48,189 nt of DNA from Bryobacterales bacterium (GCA_003167495.1 PMSX01000212.1:1-48189); one strand, 5' to 3'; positions 8,566-18,126 are shown, numbered from the stretch's first letter. Program-made: numbers and translations. The notes: generated from the letters alone by a model not told the origin.

Positions 8566-11064
8566 ATGAGTACGCATCCAGTAATCCGCGGCAAATCCCC
8601 GTTGCTGACCGCGGCGGCACTGTTTCCCATGATTTCCGCGCTCGCCGCAGCACAGGACAGAAGCACCCAAGCCGGGGGGGAAGCCAACCTGATTCTGCCG
8701 GATTTATCGCAGGCCACGTTTTTCAACGGCGCGATCAACGGCCAAACACTACTGACGAGCGGGTTGCTTGTAGTAGCCCTCGGACTGGTTTTCGGCCTGG
8801 TGATCTTTTACCAACTAAAGAATGCACCGGTTCACAAGTCGATGCTCGAGATCTCTGAGCTCATCTACGAAACCTGCAAGACCTATCTCATTACCCAAAT
8901 CAAGTTTTTGTTGATCCTGGAAGCGTTCATCGGCACCATCATCGTCTTCTACTTCGGTTTTCTGCAACACTTTAGCCCAATCAAAGTGTTCATTATTTTG
9001 ATGTTCAGCATCGTCGGTATCTGTGGCAGCACAGGCGTCGCCTGGTTCGGCATCCGCGTAAACACTTTCGCCAATTCGCGCTGCGCATTCGCCAGCTTGG
9101 CCGGAAAACCGTTCCCTTGTTATGAAATTCCATTGAAAGCCGGCATGAGTATAGGCATGCTACTCATCAGCGTGGAACTGGTGCTCATGCTGTTCATCCT
9201 GCTGTTTATTCCGCACGATTACGCTGGACCTTGTTTCATTGGCTTTGCCATTGGCGAATCTCTTGGCGCGGCCGCGTTACGCGTCGCGGGCGGCATCTTT
9301 ACAAAAATCGCCGATATCGGCGCCGATCTAATGAAAATCGTCTTCAAAATCAAGGAAGACGATGCTCGTAACCCAGGCGTCATTGCAGATTGCACTGGCG
9401 ACAATGCCGGCGATTCAGTGGGACCCAGTGCCGACGGTTTCGAAACCTATGGTGTCACGGGCGTGGCGCTGATTTCGTTCATCGTGCTCGCGGTGAATAG
9501 TTCGCTCGTCCAGAGTCAACTGCTCGTCTGGATTTTCGCGATGCGCGTGATGATGGTGGTTTCCTCCGGTGGATCTTATCTACTCAACGCCGCCTTGGCC
9601 AAGGCGAAATACGCGAACGTAGACAAAATGAATTTCGAAGCGCCGTTAACCAACTTGGTTTGGCTCACCTCGCTGGTCTCCATTGCGGCCACCTATCTCG
9701 TTTCGTACCTCATGATTCCCGAACTCGGTGGCGACCCCAGCTTGTGGTGGAAACTGTCATCGGTGATCACCTGCGGCACACTCGCAGGCGCCGTTATACC
9801 GGAATTGGTCAAGGTTTTCACCTCCACCTCATCGTCGCACGTGCGCGAGATCGTCGCCTCCTCGCGAGAAGGCGGCGCATCGTTGAATATTCTGTCCGGT
9901 TTTGTGGCCGGCAATTTCAGCGCCTACTGGTTGGGTCTCGCGATCTTATCTCTCATGGCGGTCGCCTACAGCATCAGCACGCTGGGCATGGACAACTTGA
10001 TGGTCGCCCCCGCTGTCTTCGCGTTCGGCCTGGTTGCTTTCGGCTTCTTAGGCATGGGCCCGGTAACGATTGCCGTCGATTCTTACGGTCCAGTGACTGA
10101 CAACGCGCAATCGGTCTATGAGCTCTCTACCATCGAACAGATTCCTGGAATTGAGCGCGAGCTCAAGCAGCAATTTGGTTTCGACGTGAACTTTGAAAAA
10201 GCGAAAGATCACCTGGAAGAGAACGATGGAGCCGGCAACACCTTCAAGGCCACTGCGAAGCCGGTGCTGATTGGTACGGCCGTGGTGGGCGCAACCACGA
10301 TGATCTTTTCCATTGTCGTGGCGCTGACACATGGTTTGCGGCCCGACTTACTCCCGAATCTTTCCATTCTGCATCCGCCGTTCTTGCTTGGCTTGATTGC
10401 CGGCGGCGCCATCATCTATTGGTTCACCGGCGCATCGGCCATGGCCGTTACAACGGGCGCTTATCGAGCCGTGGAATTCATCAAAGCCAATATCAAGCTG
10501 GAAGGGGCAATCAAGGCTTCCGTTGAAGATAGCAAAAAAGTCGTCGAAATTTGCACGGTCTATGCGCAGCGTGGCATGTTCAACATCTTCCTTACGGTGT
10601 TTTTTGTCACCCTGGCTTTCGCCTTTGTGGAGCCGTATTATTTCATCGGATATTTGATTTCCATCGCGCTCTTCGGTCTGTACCAAGCCATTTTTATGGC
10701 CAACGCCGGTGGTGCTTGGGATAACGCCAAGAAAATTGTAGAAACCGAGTTGAAAATGAAAGGCACGCCTTTGCACGATGCGTGCGTGGTAGGCGACACG
10801 GTGGGCGATCCTTTCAAAGACACTTCTTCGGTCGCTCTGAATCCGATCATCAAATTCACTACGCTGTTCGGTTTATTGGCTGTAGAATTGGCGGTTTCGC
10901 TCGAGGAAGGTGGTTCTGCGGTGTTGGGCAAATTCCTGGCAGTAGCCTTTATGCTGGCCTCCATGTATTTTGCGTGGCGCTCGTTCTATAAGATGCGGAT
11001 TGGTGGTGGTGGAGGCAACGTCGTCACCGAAGAACCGGTAGCGTCGACTGTTCACTCTAGCTAA
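8566..11064 (+). CDS. hppA: Membrane-bound H+-translocating pyrophosphatase, K+-independent type
   Basis: This integral membrane enzyme hydrolyses pyrophosphate and pumps protons. The ~832-residue protein has about 16 hydrophobic segments. Substrate-site motifs are present: IADIGADLMK with EDDARNPG around residue 260, DCTGDNAGDSVGPSADGFE around 280, and GDTVGDPFKDTSSVALN near residue 750. In the GNxx(A/K) signature the sequence reads GNTFKATAK; the lysine (residue ~561) is the mark of K+-independent H+ pumps in this family. An extra hydrophobic N-terminus ending ALAAAQ looks like a signal peptide. I chose ATG 8566; an in-frame TTG at 8557 is possible and neither has a strong Shine-Dalgarno site. 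Confidence 0.95.
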   Translation: MSTHPVIRGKSPLLTAAALFPMISALAAAQDRSTQAGGEANLILPDLSQATFFNGAINGQTLLTSGLLVVALGLVFGLVIFYQLKNAPVHKSMLEISELIYETCKTYLITQIKFLLILEAFIGTIIVFYFGFLQHFSPIKVFIILMFSIVGICGSTGVAWFGIRVNTFANSRCAFASLAGKPFPCYEIPLKAGMSIGMLLISVELVLMLFILLFIPHDYAGPCFIGFAIGESLGAAALRVAGGIFTKIADIGADLMKIVFKIKEDDARNPGVIADCTGDNAGDSVGPSADGFETYGVTGVALISFIVLAVNSSLVQSQLLVWIFAMRVMMVVSSGGSYLLNAALAKAKYANVDKMNFEAPLTNLVWLTSLVSIAATYLVSYLMIPELGGDPSLWWKLSSVITCGTLAGAVIPELVKVFTSTSSSHVREIVASSREGGASLNILSGFVAGNFSAYWLGLAILSLMAVAYSISTLGMDNLMVAPAVFAFGLVAFGFLGMGPVTIAVDSYGPVTDNAQSVYELSTIEQIPGIERELKQQFGFDVNFEKAKDHLEENDGAGNTFKATAKPVLIGTAVVGATTMIFSIVVALTHGLRPDLLPNLSILHPPFLLGLIAGGAIIYWFTGASAMAVTTGAYRAVEFIKANIKLEGAIKASVEDSKKVVEICTVYAQRGMFNIFLTVFFVTLAFAFVEPYYFIGYLISIALFGLYQAIFMANAGGAWDNAKKIVETELKMKGTPLHDACVVGDTVGDPFKDTSSVALNPIIKFTTLFGLLAVELAVSLEEGGSAVLGKFLAVAFMLASMYFAWRSFYKMRIGGGGGNVVTEEPVASTVHSS

Positions 11065-11076
11065 GTCGTTTGAATA

Positions 11077-12300
11077 ATGTTAATAGCTCGGATCGTTGTC
11101 CCATGTGTCGTTGCCTGCTCGCTAACCGCTCTGGCATTAGACAAATTCGATCTCAGCCCGGTCGATCCTGAAACGGCAGGGATGAGTCCGCGCAAGCTTG
11201 CCGAAATCCCCGCGCGCATGCAGGAATTTGTAGCCGCCGGTACCATTTCCGGTGTAGTTACGATCCTCGCGCGCCACGGCAAGGTTGTTGAATTCGATGC
11301 GGTCGGTCTGCGCGACATAGAAAGTAACTCTCCCATGCGGAAAGACTCGCTCTTTCGCATAGCCTCTTTAACTAAGCCCGTCACCTGCGCTGCCATCATG
11401 GTCCTGGTTGACGAAGGCCGCGTCTCTCTGATTGACCCAGTTGAAAAGTATTTGCCTGAGTACAAGGGCATGAAGATGAACCCCTGCCGGGCCGGTGCTG
11501 GTGCGCATTGTGAGGCCGTTGCGCCGCATCGACCGATCAATATTGAAGACTTGATGACACATACTTCTGGTCTGCCGAGTTCCGCCGACACAGGCAAGGG
11601 CCCGGAGCCGAAAACTCTGGCTGAGTTAGTGAGCCGCGGCGCGCACAGCGAACTCCTTTTCGAGCCGGGCACAAGTTGGAATTACAGTAACATCGGCATC
11701 GACATTCTGGGAAGGATTGTAGAAATCGTTGGCCACAAGCCTTTCGATCAGTTCTTAAAGGAGCGCCTCTTCGATCCGCTGGGCATGACTGACACTGGCT
11801 TTGTTGTGCCGCCTGAAAAGCACGAGCGCATGGCAACCCTCTATAACTTTTCAAGCGGTAAACCCGAACGCATCGAAGCGCAATGGGGATCGGCCAGCAC
11901 AATCCCTTCACCTGCCGGCGGATTGATCAGTTCAGCCGCCGATATGCTGCGCTTCAACGAAATGATGCGCAATAAAGGGACGCTTGCCGGTAAGCGCGTT
12001 CTTTCGCAAGCCGCCGTCGAACTCATGACAATCTCCCACACCGGCGATATGGAGGCTGGCTGGGTGACGGGCGTAGGCCACGGATTCGGTTACGAAGTGG
12101 TTCGCGACGTACGTGGCATGTTCCGCTACAACTCCATCGGCACTTTCGTGAAGGGCGGAGCTTATCGCACTTACGAATGGGTCGATCCAACGCGCGACTT
12201 GGTGGGCGTCATCATGATGCAGCGCACCAACGGCGGCGGCGATTCGTCGGACGAAACAAACGCCTTTATCGCCATCAGCACGGCGGCGGTTGAACAATAA
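11077..12300 (+). CDS. Exported serine hydrolase, class C beta-lactamase / esterase family
   Basis: A 407-residue protein of the beta-lactamase/transpeptidase-like fold. The N-terminus MLIARIVVPCVVACSLTALA is a signal peptide. The nucleophile motif S-x-x-K appears as FRIASLTKPVT near residue 93, the Y-x-N motif as WNYSNIG near residue 207, and the third motif region as GVGHGFGYE near residue 330. Many such genes in Acidobacteria are esterases or D-amino-acid peptidases rather than antibiotic-resistance enzymes, and the sequence does not tell which. It begins 12 bp after the hppA stop, so it may be read through from it. Confidence 0.88.
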   Translation: MLIARIVVPCVVACSLTALALDKFDLSPVDPETAGMSPRKLAEIPARMQEFVAAGTISGVVTILARHGKVVEFDAVGLRDIESNSPMRKDSLFRIASLTKPVTCAAIMVLVDEGRVSLIDPVEKYLPEYKGMKMNPCRAGAGAHCEAVAPHRPINIEDLMTHTSGLPSSADTGKGPEPKTLAELVSRGAHSELLFEPGTSWNYSNIGIDILGRIVEIVGHKPFDQFLKERLFDPLGMTDTGFVVPPEKHERMATLYNFSSGKPERIEAQWGSASTIPSPAGGLISSAADMLRFNEMMRNKGTLAGKRVLSQAAVELMTISHTGDMEAGWVTGVGHGFGYEVVRDVRGMFRYNSIGTFVKGGAYRTYEWVDPTRDLVGVIMMQRTNGGGDSSDETNAFIAISTAAVEQ

Positions 12301-12338
12301 TGCGTCTACTTGTAGTCCGCTACCCAGGCCGTATCGGG

Positions 12339-13658
12339 TTAGAAAAGTCCGAACTTTTTCATGAGATAGTGCTCAACTATGGCGCGGTCGTCGTCGCCAA
12401 GAGCTCGATCATATACTAGAATCTCGCCGATGGCCCCAGTAAAAAAGGTGTTAAATAAACCTGCTCCAATCTGCTCGGTCGATGAAACGCCGGATATCGT
12501 AGTCGTCTTGCCTCCTTGGCTCAGGGCAAGCAACCCATTCAGGTACAACCGGTCGGTGCCACTATCGTGAATCGCTGTCGTCAGCGTATAATCGCCGCCG
12601 ACGTTTACGGGGCGCGTATACATCGGTTCATTATTCACCTGTCCCGTTCCAAAGCGGAAGAATACATTTGACTGGGAGGGTGTTACAAAAGTGGCACCCC
12701 ACGGTGCGGCGTCAGCCCAAAAAAGCGGCTGGTTCAACCACCATTCGCCGATGCTGTCCGATGACTTGGACACAAGAAAGACGGTCATCCCTGTCCATCC
12801 ATTAATCGGGACGTTGGCAGATAAGCCGCTGGTTCCACCAAACTTTACGACGGGCGAGCAGTTGGGGCCATCGGGAAGTGCTGCTCCGAATCCGCCAGGT
12901 GATGTCGCGTCGGCGTGGTTACCGGACTGATCGGGCCAGCTAGACACATAAGCTGGTGGGTAGGGCTGATAAATGCTGTCCGCCCGCAGCCACTGTTTCA
13001 AACCGCTTGTCGGTACCTGTTTGGAAAGGTCCGGCCCAACCCCACTTTCAATGCGAAGATTGGTGATGTCGTAAGAGAAGTCTTCGTCTGAGGCCCCTTC
13101 AAATTGAATGACCACCGCACCTATGTTCGGCGACTCACTTCGGATTTGAAGGGGAACAGTGGCGAGGTCCCCAGGAGATGGTACGTCAAGAGCGCTGGCC
13201 GCTACTTGGGCGCCAGGCGGGGCAGCTGAAGGAGAAGTTGATATTTCACTCGCTGAGCCGTACGCCGACATGCTGACAGTTCGCACAAAGCGGCCTGAAA
13301 GTCCGATCGAAGTGCTCACCCCTCTTACCGGTTGGCTAAAGATCAGCGTAACCTGATCATTCGCCGCCACATTAAGGTCGATCGGAGAGTCGACGACAAA
13401 GTTTACGTAGGGATAGATGGAAGCAATCCCAGTGGCCGGAATTTGCACGGTCGCGGTAAGTCCCTGAATTCCTGGGACAGGAATAGTCGCGTTTAACGCC
13501 ACTCCTTGCTGAGCCGTGGGTAGCTTGGTCCAGTCCAGCAACCCATCGGCTTGGATGCCCGCGGGACAAGGCCTTATGTTTGAGGCAAGTTGGGCAGTCG
13601 CCTGCGAGCAGCAGGCCAAAGCACCAACTAATAACGAACCAAGTGTGAAGTATCTCAT
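12339..13658 (-). CDS. Secreted LamG/concanavalin-like domain protein
   Basis: A 439-residue exported protein with signal peptide MRYFTLGSLLVGALACCSQATA. Residues ~25-215 form a beta-rich domain of unknown type (SIGLSGRFVRTVSM, AVVIQFEGASDEDF). Residues ~225-439 look like a LamG/ConA-like jelly roll: LKQWLRADSIY, WPDQSGNHADAT, GMTVFLVSKSS, TDRLYLNGLLAL, and the typical end GEILVYDRALGDDDR. Such domains bind glycans or proteins outside the cell. Unlike many similar proteins it has no PEP-CTERM tail. A good ribosome site (AGGAG, 7 nt) supports the ATG start. It converges with the serine hydrolase gene. Confidence 0.82.
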   Translation of the reverse strand: MRYFTLGSLLVGALACCSQATAQLASNIRPCPAGIQADGLLDWTKLPTAQQGVALNATIPVPGIQGLTATVQIPATGIASIYPYVNFVVDSPIDLNVAANDQVTLIFSQPVRGVSTSIGLSGRFVRTVSMSAYGSASEISTSPSAAPPGAQVAASALDVPSPGDLATVPLQIRSESPNIGAVVIQFEGASDEDFSYDITNLRIESGVGPDLSKQVPTSGLKQWLRADSIYQPYPPAYVSSWPDQSGNHADATSPGGFGAALPDGPNCSPVVKFGGTSGLSANVPINGWTGMTVFLVSKSSDSIGEWWLNQPLFWADAAPWGATFVTPSQSNVFFRFGTGQVNNEPMYTRPVNVGGDYTLTTAIHDSGTDRLYLNGLLALSQGGKTTTISGVSSTEQIGAGLFNTFFTGAIGEILVYDRALGDDDRAIVEHYLMKKFGLF

Positions 13659-13806
13659 ATTACTCTCCTATTTCGGAACGTTTTCGATTAGTGGATAATC
13701 CACCGGAAGCTTAGTAGCATCTGCAGCGCCAGCGTTTCATTTGTGCGCCTTTTAAGATGATTCTCCAGTTGCCTTTCGAGAAAGCACGTGGCGCCGGAGG
13801 GACGAG

Positions 13807-13852
13807 CGCAAGTCAATACGCTAATGGAATCTGGCACGCCCAAAACACCAGC
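13807..13852 (-). pseudogene. Short relic of the MATE exporter gene
   Basis: These 46 bases match 14580-14625, inside the intact MATE gene, at 43 of 46 positions and in the same orientation. Read on the minus strand the copy would give FWACQIPLAY and then a stop where the intact gene has tryptophan (TGG to TGA), so it is non-coding. It lies in the region just upstream of the PEP-CTERM gene, which separates it from the intact gene. Confidence 0.7.
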
Positions 13853-13904
13853 TGATTGTGTTATGCTTCACTTTCTAGTTTCAGAGAAAGTGGCGGAAAC
13901 AACC

Positions 13905-14423
13905 ATGAAAATATTTCTTTCGTGCGCATTGCTGATCACCGGAGCAGGCTTGACGCAAGCCAGCACTACCGAATCCATCAGCTTTAATCTGTCGGCGCTG
14001 CACGCCGGTTCAACCCTATCAGGTACGTTCACTCTGCCCAGCACAGTTACGGCCGGGGATACGGCGCCCGTCCTGCTGTCGTTTAGTGATCCTTCGGATT
14101 ACAGCCCCACGTCATTGACGGCAACGATCATGATTGGGAACGGGACGACACTCACCTATACGGTGAGCTTTTCCGCCCTAATCTTCACCAACCCCAGTGG
14201 GAACTCTTTTACGACCCACGTCGATCTAACGCCGGCAGGCCAGGCTCAATGCGCGTCTTTCCCGTGCACGTCGACCGGACACTTCGAAGACGGCAGCCCA
14301 GCGGCGTTTTCATCCACATATTCGATTGCCTCTGTCGCGGTTCCCGAGCCCGGCTACGGCGTGCTGCTTCCGGTTTTGCTCGTCAGCTTCGTTTTCGGAA
14401 AGCGCGTCCTTCGAACCAGGTGA
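13905..14423 (+). CDS. PEP-CTERM sorting-signal protein
   Basis: A 172-residue exported protein. The start is taken at ATG 13905 (MKIFLSCALLITGAGLTQAS, a signal peptide) rather than at an earlier in-frame ATG at 13788, because the latter would put 39 unlikely residues before the signal. The middle is beta-rich, Ser/Thr-rich and contains two cysteines (QCASFPCTS). The C-terminus has the tripartite PEP-CTERM signal: VPEPG, a hydrophobic span YGVLLPVLLVSFVFG, and the basic tail KRVLRTR. An exosortase would cut near PEP and hand the protein to the envelope. The exosortase gene at 22.3 kb is the obvious partner. Confidence 0.85.
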   Translation: MKIFLSCALLITGAGLTQASTTESISFNLSALHAGSTLSGTFTLPSTVTAGDTAPVLLSFSDPSDYSPTSLTATIMIGNGTTLTYTVSFSALIFTNPSGNSFTTHVDLTPAGQAQCASFPCTSTGHFEDGSPAAFSSTYSIASVAVPEPGYGVLLPVLLVSFVFGKRVLRTR

Positions 14424-14459
14424 TGCGTCCGTAACGGCCCGGCTGGATTCGTTCCCTTT

Positions 14460-15824
14460 TCAAATCTTCTGCTGCTTCCAAGTGCCGCGCCTGAAAACCG
14501 CGAGAGCCGCAATGGTAAACACCAAATCGGCAATCGGCACGGCCATAAACGCTCCGCGCGGTCCCCACCCTAAGTGGATCGCAAGCCAATACGCCAATGG
14601 AATCTGGCACGCCCAAAACGCCAGCAGGTTAATGAGTGTCGGTGTCATGGTGTCTCCCGCACCGTTGAACGCTTGCATCAGCACCATGCCCCAGGCATAA
14701 CTGGTAAACGCCAAGCCAAAGATGGCGAGGCACGAGATGGCAGGAGAGGAAACGGCGGGATCGTGTGTGAAGATCGCCACCAGCACGCCGGGAAAAAACA
14801 CGAACGCGATGGATACCAAGCCCATGTAGATCATGTTGTAGAAACCTGTGCGGTATACCGATTTCTCCGCGCGCTCGGGCTTCTTCGCCCCGAGGTTTTG
14901 ACCAACCAGTGTTGCTGCCGCGTTGCTCAAGCCCCACGACGGAAGAATCGCGAATACCAGCAGACGCACTGCGATAGTGTAACCCGCCACCACCGCGCTG
15001 CCGAAAGAAGAGACAATGCGAATCAGCGCCACCCAACTGGCCATGGCAACTAAGAACTGCACGATCCCCGTGCTGGCCACCCGCAACAGGTTCCACATGA
15101 CCGGTAAATTTAGACGCATTTGCTGTCGCCGGATCACAATGCGGTTTGCGCCTGAACTAATCGCCCATAACTGGAACAGCACGCCGATGCCGCGCCCCGT
15201 AGTGGTCGCTACCGCGGCCCCTAATACACCCAGCCGCGGAAAGGGTCCCCATCCGTTAATCAGACAAGGGTCCAGAATCAGGTTGAAGCCGTTAGCAATC
15301 CAAAGCGCTCGCATCGCCAGCGCCGCATCGCCAGCGCCTCGAAAGATCGCGTTGATCAGAAAGAGCAGAAAGATGACCGCCGATCCGCCAAGCATGACTT
15401 GCGTATAGCGCGCATTTGCTTCCACTGCCGGCGTGCTGCCCATTACGTGAAGCAACGCCCTCGCCCTCAGAATTCCAATAACGGCCACCACGGCAGAGAT
15501 AAGCAGGCCCAGTAAGATCGCTTGAAAGGAAGTCTCGGCCGCGCCTGCCGGATCCTTTTCTCCAATGCGCCGCGCCACAAATGCCGTTGTAGCCATGCTC
15601 AAGCCGATGGCAACGCCGAACACCAGAGTGAGCAATGACTCCGTAAGCCCAACTGTAGCGACCGCGTCCGGTCCCAGCCGGGACACGAAGAAAACGTCCA
15701 CCACCCCGAATAGCGATTCCATCGCCATCTCGAGGATCATAGGAATCGCCAGCAATACGATCGCGCGGTTCAAATCGCCTTCGGTGAAGTCGTGATGTGA
15801 GCCGAAAAGGGCTTCTTTCAACAT
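14460..15824 (-). CDS. MATE-family multidrug/cation exporter
   Basis: A 454-residue transporter with about 12 hydrophobic segments, the normal size for the NorM/DinF branch of the MATE family, which exports organic cations using Na+ or H+ gradients. Family-typical stretches are AIPMILEMAMESLFGVVDVFF in two halves, FVARRIGEKDPAGA, and ATLVGQNLGAKKPERAEKSV, the last being the cytoplasmic loop between the two six-helix bundles. Upstream AGGA supports the ATG. The gene is divergent from the VWFA gene (34 bp between starts) and a piece of a second copy survives at 13807-13852. Confidence 0.93.
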   Translation of the reverse strand: MLKEALFGSHHDFTEGDLNRAIVLLAIPMILEMAMESLFGVVDVFFVSRLGPDAVATVGLTESLLTLVFGVAIGLSMATTAFVARRIGEKDPAGAAETSFQAILLGLLISAVVAVIGILRARALLHVMGSTPAVEANARYTQVMLGGSAVIFLLFLINAIFRGAGDAALAMRALWIANGFNLILDPCLINGWGPFPRLGVLGAAVATTTGRGIGVLFQLWAISSGANRIVIRRQQMRLNLPVMWNLLRVASTGIVQFLVAMASWVALIRIVSSFGSAVVAGYTIAVRLLVFAILPSWGLSNAAATLVGQNLGAKKPERAEKSVYRTGFYNMIYMGLVSIAFVFFPGVLVAIFTHDPAVSSPAISCLAIFGLAFTSYAWGMVLMQAFNGAGDTMTPTLINLLAFWACQIPLAYWLAIHLGWGPRGAFMAVPIADLVFTIAALAVFRRGTWKQQKI

Positions 15825-15858
15825 GGAGAATTCCTGAAGCGGCTACGACAGGAGTAAA

Positions 15859-17175
15859 ATGGGCGCAGCGTTGCGGGTTACCACTGTGAGACGACTTCTT
15901 ATTATTGTCGTATGCTTGATCGTCGTATGCGTGCCAAGCGCGTTTTGTCAGGCTCCTCAAAACGCTCAGGCTCCCCAAAGCGATACTTTCAAATTCGAAA
16001 CCAAACTAAATGTGGTTCTTGTGCCCGTGCTGGTCCGTGACTCCCACGGAAACGCCGTTGGCACGCTCAAGAAAGAAGATTTCCAGGTCTTCGATAAAGA
16101 CAAGCTCCAGACACTCACCGGTTTTACGATTCAGAAGCGCGCGGTTGCCGCAGGCGTTGAAGACGCGCCCAAGCCAGATCCTATAACTATTCCGAGTGTT
16201 GCTCCTTCGCCAGTTGTGGTTCCCGCACGTGTCATTGTGTTTCTTTTCGACGATCTGCACCTGGAAACGAGCGACTTGGCGCTAACGCAAAAGGCCGCTA
16301 CCAAAATGCTGGCGGGTTCGCTGAACGACAACGACGTGGCAGCCGTGCTCTCTACTTCCGGCAAGACCAACAGCGGCCTGATTCGCGACCGCGCCAAGCT
16401 GGCCGAGGCAATTATGAGCCTCCATGAGCAGCGTGTCTTTCGCCCCATCGGCCGCAACTGCCCTGATGTCAGCTACTATCAAGCCGACCTCATTTTGAAT
16501 AAGAACGATCAGCGCGCCTTTGATACTGCCGCCCAAGATGCAATTGTCTGCGCCAATCTTGATCCCCGCCAGCGTTCGACGGCGGAGCAAATGGCGCGTT
16601 CGGCGGCAATGCAGGCATTGAGCCTGGGAGACCAAGGTACCCGCGTAACGCTGCAAACGATCAAGCTGGTGGTCAAGAAAATGGCTGCTTTGCCTGGCCA
16701 GCACACCCTCATTTTGGTTTCACCGGGATTTCTAAGCATGACTCCAGAAGCCTTGACCGACAAATCTGAAATCATGGATATGGCCGCGCAGGCCAACGTC
16801 ACCATCAGCGCCTTGGATGCGCGCGGACTCTACGTTACTATGCAGGATGCGAGCGATCCCGCGAGCGGATCTCCGCAACTGGTAAGGGCGAAATCCGAAT
16901 ATCACGCCAGTTCGATGACGGCCAACGAAGACGTCATGGCCGAGCTGGCCGATGGCACCGGCGGCACATATTTCCATAACAGCAACGACTTGGCTGGCGG
17001 TTTTCACAAACTAACTCAGGCGCCCGAATACCTCTATCTACTCGAATTCACTCCGCAGGATGTGAAGCAAGACGGCTCCTACCATCGGTTAAAGGTGAAA
17101 GTGACGGAAGATGGCCTGAAACTGCAGGCTCGCCGCGGCTATTTTGCGCCGAAAGGGAGTAAGAAAAAATCATGA
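15859..17175 (+). CDS. VWFA-related exported protein (acidobacterial type)
   Basis: A 438-residue protein with an N-terminal signal or anchor (RRLLIIVVCLIVVCVPSAFC). It follows the VWFA-related domain family found in large numbers in Acidobacteria: a beta-strand start KLNVVLVPVLVRDSHGN with VGTLKKEDFQVFD, the Rossmann-like VFLFDDLHL, HTLILVSPGFLS around residue 285, and the ending YLLEFTPQD, YHRLKVKV and ARRGYFAP. The metal-ion (MIDAS) site is incomplete: the expected DxSxS is replaced by DDLHL, which is common in this family. Function is unknown, probably protein-protein contact in the periplasm. AGGAG 4 nt before the ATG supports the start. Confidence 0.9.
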   Translation: MGAALRVTTVRRLLIIVVCLIVVCVPSAFCQAPQNAQAPQSDTFKFETKLNVVLVPVLVRDSHGNAVGTLKKEDFQVFDKDKLQTLTGFTIQKRAVAAGVEDAPKPDPITIPSVAPSPVVVPARVIVFLFDDLHLETSDLALTQKAATKMLAGSLNDNDVAAVLSTSGKTNSGLIRDRAKLAEAIMSLHEQRVFRPIGRNCPDVSYYQADLILNKNDQRAFDTAAQDAIVCANLDPRQRSTAEQMARSAAMQALSLGDQGTRVTLQTIKLVVKKMAALPGQHTLILVSPGFLSMTPEALTDKSEIMDMAAQANVTISALDARGLYVTMQDASDPASGSPQLVRAKSEYHASSMTANEDVMAELADGTGGTYFHNSNDLAGGFHKLTQAPEYLYLLEFTPQDVKQDGSYHRLKVKVTEDGLKLQARRGYFAPKGSKKKS

Positions 17176-18113
17176 AGCATCGCAGAGATTTTCTGAAAAC
17201 CGCCGCCGGGCTGGTTTTGTCGTCGCGGCTAGCAATGGGCCAGCAACCGCCGCCAACGCCAGTGCCGCCGCCAAAAAAAGCGCGCATCACATCGAGTGTC
17301 ATGCTTTGGACACTAAAAGGCACCTTCGATGAGAAGCTTGCTACGGCCGCCGATGCAGGCATTCAATCGGTGGAATTGATCGACGAATACGAAGGCTGGT
17401 CCGATGCCGACGCTGCGAAGTACAAGCGTATGGTCACTTCGTATGGGATGCATATGGACACCATCCTGGCTTCGCACAATTGGGTGAAACGGCCAGTGTC
17501 GTTAGTCGATCCAGCGCACCGCGATGCCTTTCTGGCGGACATCCGCCATGCCCTCGAATGGGCCAAAAAGCTCGACGTCCCGCAAATCATCCTGATGAGC
17601 GGCAACGTACAGCCTGATATGACGCACGACGCTCAATACGCCAGTCTGGTGGAAAGCGCCAAGCGCGCAACTGACTTAGCGGAGGCGGCTGAGGTGACTC
17701 TCATTATTGAGAACCTCAACAGCAAAGTGAACCACCCTGGTTACTTTCTCACCAACGCCGCTGAGGCTTTAAAAGCGGTAAAAGAAGTCGATCACCCGCG
17801 CTTCCGGTTTCTCTACGATCTCTATCATGAACAAGTTCAGAATGGCGATCCCATGGCAATCCTCAAGGACGCCGAACCCTACGTGAATGTCTTCCATGTT
17901 GCGGATGCCCCCGGCCGTCATGATCCAGGCACAGGAGAAATGAAGTGGGCCGATTTGTATACTGCCATCGGTAAGTCCACTTATTCGAACTACATCGCCC
18001 TCGAATATCTACCCGTACCAGTAGATCAGGCGAGCAGTCTCATCAAGGCTGTCACTGCCATGCGCAGCTCTCTCAATGCAGCCGCACCTGCCAAAACCGA
18101 GCCAGGAGCGTAA
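17172..18113 (+). CDS. Tat-exported hydroxypyruvate isomerase-like TIM-barrel protein
   Basis: A 313-residue protein of the xylose isomerase-like TIM-barrel superfamily, closest in look to hydroxypyruvate isomerase (interconversion of hydroxypyruvate and tartronate semialdehyde). The N-terminus KHRRDFLKTAAGLVLSS is a twin-arginine signal, so the folded enzyme is probably exported. Metal-ligand positions are intact: LIIENLN, FLYDLYHEQ, the loop ADAPGRHDPGTGEM, and ALEYLP. A Pro-rich linker (QQPPPTPVPPPKK) follows the signal. The ATG overlaps the VWFA stop (ATGA), pointing to translational coupling. Export makes a role in classical glyoxylate metabolism doubtful; another sugar or keto acid may be the substrate. 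Confidence 0.88.
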   Translation: MKHRRDFLKTAAGLVLSSRLAMGQQPPPTPVPPPKKARITSSVMLWTLKGTFDEKLATAADAGIQSVELIDEYEGWSDADAAKYKRMVTSYGMHMDTILASHNWVKRPVSLVDPAHRDAFLADIRHALEWAKKLDVPQIILMSGNVQPDMTHDAQYASLVESAKRATDLAEAAEVTLIIENLNSKVNHPGYFLTNAAEALKAVKEVDHPRFRFLYDLYHEQVQNGDPMAILKDAEPYVNVFHVADAPGRHDPGTGEMKWADLYTAIGKSTYSNYIALEYLPVPVDQASSLIKAVTAMRSSLNAAAPAKTEPGA

Positions 18114-18126
18114 GCGACTTAATTCG

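Noticed and set aside
8187..8738. 183-residue minus-strand frame across the tRNA and the hppA start
   Set aside because: It is antisense to a well-formed tRNA and to hppA; no domain or ribosome site.
11077..12300. Antibiotic-resistance beta-lactamase
   Set aside because: The SxxK and YxN motifs fit the broad esterase/peptidase family as well; no resistance context.
13688..13705. GTGGATAATCCAC palindrome before the LamG gene
   Set aside because: Only 5-bp arms and a single occurrence; likely chance.
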